From NCBI GenBank assembly GCA_034509495.1, contig CM067505.1:5054094-5118093 (forward strand): a DNA stretch of 64,000 bases, read 5' to 3'. Shown one piece after another: positions 50,801 to 62,638 of the stretch. The notes beneath the pieces are model-generated. The model made no database searches. It was given only the letters and a program-made list of their open reading frames with translations, and was not told the origin of the DNA. The stretch comes from Acestrorhynchus altus. Lineage: Eukaryota > Chordata > Actinopteri > Characiformes > Acestrorhynchidae. Each line of letters starts with the position of its first letter. Position 1 is the first letter of the stretch. The position numbers and the translations under genes are program-made.

Positions 50801-53800
50801 TTACCAATTTTTGTGGAATTGCTGAGGGCATTCTTGGGCACTTTCAATTTCCAGTCAAAATGGCCAAAGAAATATATAATCCTGCACATTTGCACAAAAG
50901 CACATTTGAGTTTAGATGTCTGCGTTTCTACCTTCCACCCATTACAGCTTCCCGTATTTTAAAGAGACTCACTTTCAGCGTTTTTACAGAAAATGTTCCA
51001 CAACACCCAACTACAGTCATAAATGCCGGAGCATCCATTCATCCCAAACCCAAGCAATGCTGTTGAGGTCTGGACTCAACAGGGGTGGTCAGTTTATTGT
51101 TTTTATTGTTCTTAGAACAGCTTCGGCAGTTTGATTTGATCCAGGCACTGCCGAGGTTGCTCACTATTGAGATAAAATGCAATAAAAACGGACAAAAGCA
51201 GCATTTTTAACAATAAAACATTGTTTGAATCAGGATTCGTTTATGTTTTTAGACATGGAAGGCTTATAAAGATGGGTGTGGTGTAATGTTTATTTGATGG
51301 GCAGTTTTGTCTCTGTACCCCTTTTCCTTTGTCTTATGAAAGTGGGATATACACTATACGGACAAAGCAACTGAGACACCTGGTCACTCACAGCGACTTC
51401 TGATATCAAGGGAATTCAAAAATAATTCCAGGCCGTTGTCGGCTTTGTGTATTTGATTGCATTCAGTGACACAACGTAACGGCTGTGTTTTCACTGGAAA
51501 TTAAATAAATGAAGGGTGGACGGAGAATTCTGCACATTAATAGAATTGAGCGCACGCTCTATTGAAAGTTACTGGTGTTTTGTTGCTCTATGTACTTTCC
51601 AATGACACTTCCATCTAATAGGAAAAGTATTATCTCATCTCGTAGAATAATAACAGGTCTGCTGACCAAGGTGGCAAAGTTCAGCAGGCAACCCTTAATA
51701 CCAGTGCGCACTGTGTTTTAGTCAACACCATTACAATACACCATCATATCTCCCCAGCATTTCATGCAACTTCTTAATGCTTAATGTTGGACCCGAGTGT
51801 ATTGACCCAACTTTAAAAAAAAAAAAATCAGAGTATGATGTTGTGTTGTAAATAAACCCAAAGGCTTGATAAATCTCCAGGTGTCCACCACAGTGCATGG
51901 CCTCCTCTGCAACATGATCGTCCTCTGTAAATGTATCTCCACCATTGTGACGATGGCTGGAGCTTGGTCTCTAATAATGAACTGACTGAAGTTTGCTGTC
52001 CATTTTCTCATTTAATGTGGGCTGAGTTTCAATTAATGATGCATAGGTGGCCTTGCAGAAAATTGGAAGAAAAAAAAAAATGCAGAGAGAGAATTTTACA
52101 AAAGACAAGAAATGATGTAGCAGCCCCTACACCTCTCCACTGCTGGATTACCATGATCCTCTCCAGGGTATACTTCTGGGAAAGAGAGGAAGACATAGAA
52201 AGAGAGAAGAGACAAAGGCTGTGTGTCCATGACAGCAGTCATACAAGGGGTCTTGTAGAAGGCTCACCAGAGGTAATGCAGCATTCCACGGGCTCTCGGG
52301 ACTCTGAATCATGAGATAAGAGTGGCGTCCTAAGAGCACTAAACCATCTACTTAACCGTGACCGGGCAGGGCACATGACCATTACTCAGGCTAGGATCAA
52401 TCGAGGCTTTCATTGGTTGCTGAATGGTGTACAGAGGAGGAGAATCACTACCACTACCCTGAGCAGCAGCAGGTTTTACAATCAGAGCTCACGAGCCCCG
52501 CCCTTTCTCACTCACCGTTCTTCGGAGGGTCCGGAAGGACGATATTCTGGGTTTGACTGTCTTATTGATCTCCTTCAAACAGTATGACAGGGGGTCCCGG
52601 CCAAACTTGGGGGATGGGGGTCCGTTAGCGGGTGAGGGAGCAGGGGGAGTGGAGAAGGGTGTGAGCGGGGAGGAGGAGGAAGGCTGAGGGAAGGGGCGTG
52701 GTGGGGCGATGCGGGTGGGAAAAGCCAGGACCAACACCAGGCAAAGACCCAAAGAAAAGATTGGAGAGAAGAGGGTGAGGGAGACAAAACACAAAATACA
52801 CACACATAGATGACAAGGGAAAGAGAGAGACACCATCAAACACCATAAGCAACATTACAGAACGAGGAAGACCACATTGGAACAACCTCAGCAGGACATA
52901 AAGAAGCAGAACGTAGCCCCTTAGACCAAAGCTCAAGTTCTGATGCAATCCTAATTGCATCCTACCCCGTCAAAGCTAAAGCCCAAACCCTCAGCCTAAA
53001 GTTAAACCCCAAATCCAATGGTTAACCCTCAGCCTACAGTTAAACCCCAAATCCAATGGTTAACCCTCAGCCTACAGTTAAACCCCAAATCCAATGGTTA
53101 ACCCTCAGCCTAAAGTTAAACCCCAAATCCAATGGTTAACCCTCAGCCTACAGTTAAACCCCAAATCCAATCCAACACCTACTGTCTCAACTCAACACTA
53201 AAATCCTATGTAAGGTCAGTGGCTGAAGCCCCACCCCAACACTAAAAGCCACTAGTCCCAACGTTCAGGCCCCAACCCAACACTAACTCAGCAAAGCAAA
53301 GCAAAATCAGTTTGATGATGAAGTGTGACTCCACTAGCTGACTATACTATTTGGACAAAAGTATTAGGACACCCGCTGATTCATGTTAGGATCCGACTTT
53401 TGTAACAGAAACCGTCTCTACTCTCCAAAGAAGGCTTTCTACTAAATGTTGGTGCATTGCTGTGGGGATTTGATTGCATTCAGTGACAAGAGTTGGTTAG
53501 TTAGTGAGGTCAGGATGTTTACTGATCACCATCTAACCTCAATCCCAAAACCCCAAATGGAGCTCCATCATTCCAGAGAGCATAGTTTCACTGCTTAATG
53601 TTGGGGGGGGGGCTTTATACCTCTCTAGGGTACACATGGCATTAAACATGGTGCCAACAGGTTCATGTTTATCTGCTGCAGTGAGTCCTATTCTATTGGC
53701 ATTACTTCTCTACAGGTACAAGGCAAGCTGGGTGTGTGCGCACATCTGTGTCAGCATGGGTACAACTTAAAGTTGCTGAATGCGTTCATTAGAAGGGGTG

Positions 53801-56800
53801 TCCACATACATTTGGACATATAGTGTACATCCCAAACTTTTCTCTGGACAGTGGAGGACAGCCAAAGCAAAATCTGCAAAGTGCCATTTTAAATTAGCCA
53901 AATGAAGGACACGTTCTCCGTGGAGCCACACTTTACCAATGCTCCCTGCAATGATGACAGGTTACAATAAAACATTGCAATGGAATGACCAACAGAAGAA
54001 ATGAGTCCCAGCTCTTTCACCAGCCAGAAAAGCACTGAAAAAAGATCTGCATTTGGCACGTTCTAGAATCATCCCTACTAGTAAGGGCTAAACATTTGAG
54101 AAGAACCTGATAAACGTGCAACTTCCTAATGGGGCCTGGAGAACATCTATGGGCAGAAAGGCATAAACTAAAGTGTTGGAATATAAACTTCTGTAAATCA
54201 GCTCCTGTTGACCTTGGGACAGCTGAGAGGCTTTCTCAGTTCTGAAGGTGAACTGCCAGTAGACTGCAAAGCTAGTCTGGGAAAGCTGGGAAGCAAACTG
54301 GTGGAGGATGTTTTAATAGCATGGCCAATCATTTTTAGGGGCGAGATCTGGATCAGCCAGATGGTTGGTTTATAAAAAAACGACACACGGCATGAAGCAG
54401 TGCTGCATGCAGACTGGACACAGTTGAAGGACACACAGGGTAGAAGAGGTCAGGCAGCAGACACACACAGGCAGGGTGGAGGAGTTATGTAGTAGTACAC
54501 AGTAGAAGTAGCAGTATGCAGAGTGGAGAGGGAAAGGAGAGGGGTTGTTCAGTGATACAAGAAATAAAAACTGCAACTGTCATCTAAACTGGTCAGGAGG
54601 AAGGCGTCAATGCTGGCCCATCAGTAGGGCAGACACAGTGTAGTCTGATTCAGATGGTAATCCTCTACTTGTGCTGCATGTAATGATATACAGCAGGAAA
54701 AACAATGATACCTGAATCCTGGAGGCAAGTTTTTGATGCACATAAGGAGGAAGAATAATTTTTCCATTTTGAATACAAATCCTAACACTATAGGTGTGAA
54801 AAGGTACTTGAGAACTAATATGAGAATGTTAGATGGGTTCAGAAAAGTTGAGTTAACGTGTTCGGCACAGTATCCATGGACGAGAACAAAAAACGAGTGT
54901 AAAAGAAATAAGTCCTCGACGGAATTCAACACTACTCGTTCGCTTTAGTATTAAATCAGGGACTCCTCTGGAGTGGGCTTCCAATAAGCAAGCATTATAC
55001 TGAACGTGTAATGAACTCACCACCAGTTAAGATAATCTTAAAATGAAGCTGCAACCTTACATGGTAGCACAACAACCTACCCCTGTCCCCTGTCCCCTAT
55101 ATCCGGTCCCTCTTAATACCAAAACTTCTAAAAAGTACCGTATTTTCCGGACTATAAGCTGCTACTTTTTTTCCACGCTTTAAACCATGTGGCTTATAAT
55201 GAGATGCGGATTTTTCTTCACCCACCAGGGGGCGCTTTAGTTGAAAGTGAAAAAGGTGGGAAGTCAAAATTGGAAAATACGGTAGGTCCCATGTTAAAGC
55301 AGCATTATGTAGCATTTAACCATACAAGAACACTGTCAAAATCATGTTGATACCCCGTTGACTGTAATAGGGAGGACAGTGCTGATATCGTTGCTACTGT
55401 TGGAAAGGCCCACTACTAAGTGCGCTATGTCCTGATGGACAAGAAGGCAGGAATAACGCAAGAAATGCATAATGCTGCATAATCCAGGTCATCTCGTACT
55501 ATTCCTATTCATCTCCTCAGTCATCATGCTTCTTTCACATTAGATGTGGGTTCTAGATCTCTCATCTAGGAAATAGCATGTAAAAATTGTGTTTAGTGTT
55601 GGCTCAAAGTGTAACGTCCTGCAGGGGGAGCCCAAGAGCAAGAAACGCTAATTCTTTCATAATGCTGCTTTAAGTCTATTTTTTTAGCTTTGTTTCCTTC
55701 AGCTGATGTGGTTGTAATTACATGTTCATTAACGTCACAGTTACACAAATACCAGAGACTAGTCCAAAAGGAATGTCCCTAACAAACACCAATACTGCAA
55801 CCTTAAGAGTCAGCCAACAGCAAGCCCGTATTTCTTCTCTTTAAAATGTCCAGGCTTTAAACACCCCATGAATGTGAGGATCAAAACGTTTTTACATTTA
55901 CTGGGACTTTCATTTGAAACATGTCACACAGTCTTACCCAAGGACTTTATTTTTCACTGCAGGGCCGTACTGTTCTGAGCACAGAGGTAAGCCAATCACG
56001 GTTAGCCAACCATACAAGGGACTATAAAACCATTCGGTTGGAGGGTTTAAGGACGGAGGGATCCGTCTCTATATTTGCAGCACCTTTTTGCCTCTAGATC
56101 CAGGGTCTTTATATTTCCAGTTCAGAGGATACTGTCCATCTTGGTCTGTGAGGATATGGATAATGTAGATTATGGGTGTAATGCATCCGTACCATTGAGG
56201 AACGGTACGGCACAATCATAGGAACCACTTGCCGTGCAGAGGAAAAGAGACCTTATTGATGCAAAGCTCTAGTCTACTACAAGAAGGGTGGTGCTGTTAT
56301 CCACTACTCTATCATGCTGAAGGCCACCCCCAACCTGTTACAACACACAGTTCCTTTGACAGGTTCTATGTAATTGACCATGTTCACGCTACATGCAGAT
56401 GTTCCGTCAGATAAGCGTGACCTACCTTTTAATAACGACAATAACATTTAATCGTACTGCCCACTCTCATTCACACACACTTCTTCAGATTTGAATAAGC
56501 TTCCTGTGCTCCACAGACCCTCCCTCTCGCAGGACTTAAGCATGTTAACCAGACGCTACTGCCACCGGTATCTTTCCTGCTGCTTGACGTTTCACAAAGG
56601 TGTCATTGTGATGGGACTGAAGGGTTTATTCTCTACGGTATAACAGTAGAAGTGTGTGTTTATGTGTCAGGGCCTGTGGAGGGACTGACAGCGGTTGCAC
56701 CCTGCTTGGACATAAGCGCAGCTAAGCTCCGGTCATGCGCTAGGAACATAACAAAAGAGCTCACAGCCAGAGAGACAGCCATGCAAAAAAAACGGGTTCT

Positions 56801-59800
56801 AGAAACATGGTTGTGTTGGAGTGTGTGCGGCTGTGTGTTCGTTTAAAAGAGAAGCAAGGGGGCGAAAAGGGTTTTCAGGTTTCGGAAAATCATGCATTTT
56901 TAAATCCTGGGAAGCACAAAAGGTGTGGGAATCCACAGCATTGAACTGGAATGACATTAAGGCTATTTTTAGGGCTGTGTTAAATCTGTACACTAAAGCA
57001 CAGTGTGAAAATACTTTTAACTACAATTAAATAATAAACAAGCGCAGAAAAACAGGCCAGTATAGACCTACACTAAAGGGCTTAGCTCTCTATGACATTA
57101 CTTTAAAGGAAGAGAGTCATGGATAAGGATTTAAGGTTTGGGTTTTTAAAGCGACACTGTTACAACGCTGAAATTAAAAATTATATATATGTATTTTTAG
57201 GAATTTGGGGAATATTTACAGCACTGTTTCACTCACCCACACAGATCTTTTCTATAATACTGAATAATGTGACTAACACATAATATGTATTTATACTCAC
57301 ACTGGTCCAAATCTGTGGCCTACCTTGCTCTTCTTGCTGAACAGCCAGAAGGGTTTACTCTTGTTTTTGCCCAGAAGATCCAGCGGACCCTTAGGTGTGC
57401 CCAGGCTGCTGTCAGACGACGCTCGGTTTATGCCCTGACTGTAGTCCTCAAACTCCAAGTCGCCAGGCCGCTCGAACCCCGATTTGTGCTGCTCTATGAG
57501 AACCAAGGAGTCCTGGAAACCGAAACACATCAGAGCCATGGTTCACAACACTGTTTCTGAACCACTACAATAACTTCACTGTGCATAATACAATGTAAAC
57601 TTGTGAGCCAAATTCAAACCATATTAAGTCTGGATTTATCTAGAATGTCAGTACAAACTAATCCGAAGGTTCTAGCGATCAAGAACCCTGATTGTATCGA
57701 CAAAATTATTTAAAAAATGAGGGCAGAAAATTGGTCTCTAGCAGCAGAAACACTTGATTCGATAAAGCTTTGATAAGCAACTAAAATTTGATGAGAAAAC
57801 CACTTCATGCATCGTGAAAATTCAAATTTTACCAGAATCTGAAGAGTAGATTATGGATAATGAAAATAATACACTTAAACCTGTTAAGCATGGTGGTGGT
57901 TTTGCTCTGTGCTGAGTGGCCAATAAAGCCCCTCTTGTATCAAACTCCAAACGACAATGCTTAGAAATCTACTAGGAAGGTATCGATCCAAACGCATTGA
58001 TCCAAGTCTGTAACTAACTACAGTAATATTTAATAAAGCATGAGCTCAAAATGCCAAAAGTAAAGACCATGAAAGGTGTATTTTTAAAAATGAATGTAAT
58101 TGTACCAAAATAATGGAAACAAAAACAGAAGAACTGGGTCATTTTCCAAATAAGTGAAGTGGTTTCACCCCAGAATGAGGCTGAGCTGAGCTAGAAAACA
58201 AAAGCCATGTGAATGAGGCGAACATGGACGATGGGCTCACGTTCTTCTCATTGACATTGGTGCCAGCCCTGGTGATACCCTCCAGGCACTTCCCGATGAT
58301 GGGCATGACGTGCCTCTCCGTGTCAGCAAACAGGATGTAAGTCTGAGCCAGCTTCCGCACACGCCTCTCATCCATGTCCTGCAGCTTCTGCAAGAGAAAA
58401 ACACACACACCCCCACCACACAGCCACACACAGTATCTCAAACAGTACATCAACCCATCAACTAAAGGACACCTGGTGAGGAAGATATTTGTGGAAATGT
58501 GCAGGAGGATGAGAACTGTGACTTACATTAAATATAAGAGGCATGTCAGTGAAGTAGAACTGGTTCTGCTCCTTGTTGTATTTCTGCAGCTGGGCCGCAT
58601 AGTCGTTCTTGCACTCCTCCGCTATGTGTGTGCGCATATGCGCCTGCTGTTTGGCCTAAATGTACACACAGCAGTCTGGTTAGCGTAAAAAGACAAACAT
58701 TGGAATTAAAAGGAACTGGGATTGATCTCGGCAGAGAAGGAAAGCTCATGTGTGCTGTTTCACATAGCGTCTAATAACATATCTGCTATGGTCTGATGAT
58801 TTCTTCATAACTGGGGGAAACTGATCTCAATTCTTGAGTACTTCAGTGACACTTGGCAAACTAACCTCAGTTATCAAGTTCCATTTTGTGGCAGATAACC
58901 TGTACAGACCAAAGGCCTGCTTTATCTGCTGGCTGGTTGCAGTATGATGAGTAACTCCACCCATTCCCATGCATTTCAATGGCTATACTGCCCGTATTCA
59001 ATCCAATTTTTCTACTCTAAATGTTTTTTTAGTTTTGTTCATGAAAGGCAGGCTTATCATAAGAAGGTGGGGTTATGTATAAGAACGTGATCAGAGATGA
59101 TTTTAGAAAATGGTCTAACCAAATGAGGTGGATCTGGCTCCACCCCCCCAAACTCTAACTGCAAATTTGACAACATGCCGGATGATTTTGGCTCAATTTT
59201 TGTAGAAGAGAATGGAAACACATCGTCCATTTTTATATACAGTCACTGATAAAGACAAGAGTCTGAATTTAATTCTGGCTTTATAACTGATGTCTGATAA
59301 ATAAATAAAATATGGTGTGCTAATTTTATTTTTGAATGGGTAACAAGATATACACTCAACTAATACCAGCCTGACTTTATTCGTTATTTTATTAGCATAT
59401 AATACAGATTATTTTTGGCTAAACAGTTGCTAATTGGCGGAGTAACATGAGCAGGCACCAGCGTGTGACTGGCTGTTGGAAAGAAATAAAGGCAAAAATC
59501 ACACGTAATGCTGGTAAAAGTTGGCTGGTTGTTAAACCAAGCAGTTTATTATCGACAAAGCAGCACATCGGGTCACTTAATTCACAAAAATGTTACTACA
59601 TTTTCAACTGAATTAGTGTTAATGGGTAACAAAACCTGAACTAGACTAACGCTGCCTTTTATTTGAAGTAAAGCATTTTTTCAGGCATTACTACAAGATC
59701 CAACTTTTAGTCAGTACATAGAAAAGGACTTTTTTATAATAATATTAAACACAATATTTCAGTTTTCTTTTACGGTAAGAAATTAAGGCATATTTTAGGT

Positions 59801-60891
59801 CTGACGTCTTTTGTTTTGCTCTTTCCTTTTGCCAGGCTGACATACTTCTGTATACACAAACACACAAAACCCCTCTGCCTATGTACCTGTGAATATATAC
59901 ACCTTTTAAAGCTTTTTGATCCAATGTGTAGCTTGTTCTATTGTATACAGTGTAAACAGTTGCTTGGTGGTGTTTGTGGGAAAGCCCTGACCACATTAAA
60001 TAGGTAGAGAGTGTTTTGTGTGTCTGTGGTTTCTCCTGGCTGCTGTTTCACGCTCAGCCCTTGTTAGAACCCCGTTAAACATGCTGTGGTCTCGGAATGC
60101 ATTTGAAAACATTGTATTATTCATAAACAGTCAGAGGAAATCTGTATGCCAGGGTTCCTCAAATGAGTTCCTGGAGGGCCAGCGTTCATCACACCTGGTT
60201 CAACTGATCTGTTAATTGCCAGGTCTGTTTGGAAACCAATGTCACAACTAACATCCCCAAGAGACGTGTGGGAGAAAAACATATTCCCCCATATGAAATT
60301 CGGAATAGGCCATTGTAGATTTTTGTGCACACATATGAATTCAACAGGGCTCTGATCCAGGTCTGGGAGGACATCCCCCATCCGTCTTCTCATCAGGAGC
60401 ATGCCCAGATGTTGCAGGGAGTGCATACAGGCACGTGGGGGCCACAAACACTACTGAGTAACAGTATTTCATCGTTTCGTTACAGCAAAACCACTGATTT
60501 GCTGAACTGAAGACATTGGTTTCCACTGAATGTCATTTTGTTCTCCAATAATTCAAATTTATATCAGTATATAAATAAGATTGTCAACATGGAGCTTTCA
60601 TTCATCAGAACCTGATTTAAGTGCTATCCTGTCCTGATGAGCAGCTTTTCATTCCGATTTTCATTTTGAATTTGTTAAGATTAGTTAGAGAATCATCCTT
60701 GTGCATCTTTCACTTTGCAAAAGAAAAGAAACTTCACAGAGTTTGATGTATAGAAGTAGAGAGAGAACGTGTAGGCTACCTTCTCCACGTCGGCTTTCGT
60801 TGCATTGATGTCCTGATCTGTTTTTTCGGCATACTGTGCTGCTTTCTCTGCCTCCCGCCACTCTCTCTCAAAGCGTTTTTTACTCTGTCAC

Positions 60892-60927
<36 letters not shown>

Positions 60928-62473
60928 GACAGACAGACACACAGACAGACAGACACACAGACAGACAGACACACAGACACACAGACAGACACACAGACAG
61001 ACACACAGACAGACACACAGACACACAGACAGACACACAGACAGACAGACACACACAGACAGACACACAGACACAGACACACACAGACACACACACAGAC
61101 ACAGACACACACAGACACACACACACACAGACACACACAGACACACACACACACAGACACACACAGACACACACACACACAGACACACACACACACAGAC
61201 ACACACACACACACACAGACACACACACACACAGACACACACACACACACGAAAAATCCACATCTGTTAGGGAATTACATTACATGAGAAGAAATACACA
61301 CCTTCCTGTCTCTATGTTTCCCCTCAACAAAACACCTTATGCTGAGGGAGGCATTTGAAATGCCATCAGTCAGTCCATTGATAATAGACCCCCAGTCAAA
61401 CAATTACAACCCCCTTTTCCATTTGTTCAATACACTCTCACAGAGCAGGCGATGCCATTGTAAGAGCAGAGGAGATACAAAAGCAAACAAAGACAGCCCA
61501 CTTTCCCCACAGTCCGTCTCCACCAAATCACAGAGCAACAGTCATCAGTCCCAGACTGGACCCTGTCTGCTGGTCTCAATGAGGGGCTTCACACAGCACA
61601 ACAGGGCATTGTAAAGCATCATCGCAGATGGAGATGCACACACTTACATTGTCGAGCTGCTTGTAGGTGCTCTCCAGAGACTGCTGGGCCTTTTTGGCAT
61701 CTGACAGATGCTGAAAATTCATAAGAGGGACAAAAACAAGAGACAAAGGCAAATAAACAGTTGTCAAGGCAGTTTGGTCTCAACTGTACCACGTAAACAC
61801 CCTCCACCAAGTCCCAAGCGGTGCATATAATAAATACACTGACTGATATGTTGGTACATGACTATTGAATAACAAACCCAAGGCATTCTTCTAAACATCT
61901 AAAAGTGACACCAGCACAATGTGATCCCCCTTCATGCAGCCCACCATTTCAATTTGCTTCTAACCACAACAGTGCAGCATGCTTTCCTATATGCCTCCTC
62001 CTCCTCCATCCCTCCCTACTCCAGCTCCTCTTCTCTCTGCTCTCCACCCAGCCATCCCACGGCTGACTTTATTTTAAGCATGGCCCAATTTCTGCGCTTG
62101 CTCTCTCGTGTGCTCGCTCACTCACTCACCGTCTTGCGTTCCAGTTTGAGCTCCTGCAGGTACTTGGTGAGCTCAATGCAAATGTTCATCATCATGTTCT
62201 CGGCGATCAGCTCTCTCTGTCCTGCGTAGTCATTCATCTCGTTCAGAATGTCCAGGAAAGACTGGTGGTTTGAGAACCTTGGATAGAAGAAAAAAAAAAA
62301 AAGAAAGATACATCACTGAAAAAGAAGGAAATTAAGAATTTAATGAAGAACCAAGGTTAAATGAACAGAATACAACAGAAAAACAGTAAAATATGAAAGA
62401 ATGAAAACAAAAATGATGGAAGTGAGAAAAGGAAGAAAGATGGAAAAAGGATAACAAAAGAAATTTAAAGAAA

Positions 62474-62535
<62 letters not shown>

Positions 62536-62602
62536 TAGGGAGAGACAGTGAAGGGACAGAGTCTGACAGCAGTGGAGAAAAGCCAACAGACTGACAGAGG
62601 TG

Positions 62603-62638
<36 letters not shown>

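Larger units (their letters stand above)
49368..52515 (-). other. trip10: trip10 intron 8 (3.1 kb)
   Basis: Contains the C-rich (transcript G-rich) repeat at 50370-50530 and a family A 5' fragment. Otherwise unique. Confidence 0.65.
52684..57323 (-). other. trip10: trip10 intron 7 (4.6 kb)
   Basis: Largest intron. It contains the CTCF-bearing MITE, a full-length family A element and the 38-bp minisatellite. Vertebrate relatives often have alternative linker exons at this position, but none could be identified by reading. Confidence 0.65.

Noticed and set aside
60892..61250. CRISPR-like regular spacing of CAGA interruptions
   Set aside because: It is a compound dinucleotide/tetranucleotide microsatellite. 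There are no unique spacers and this is a vertebrate genome.
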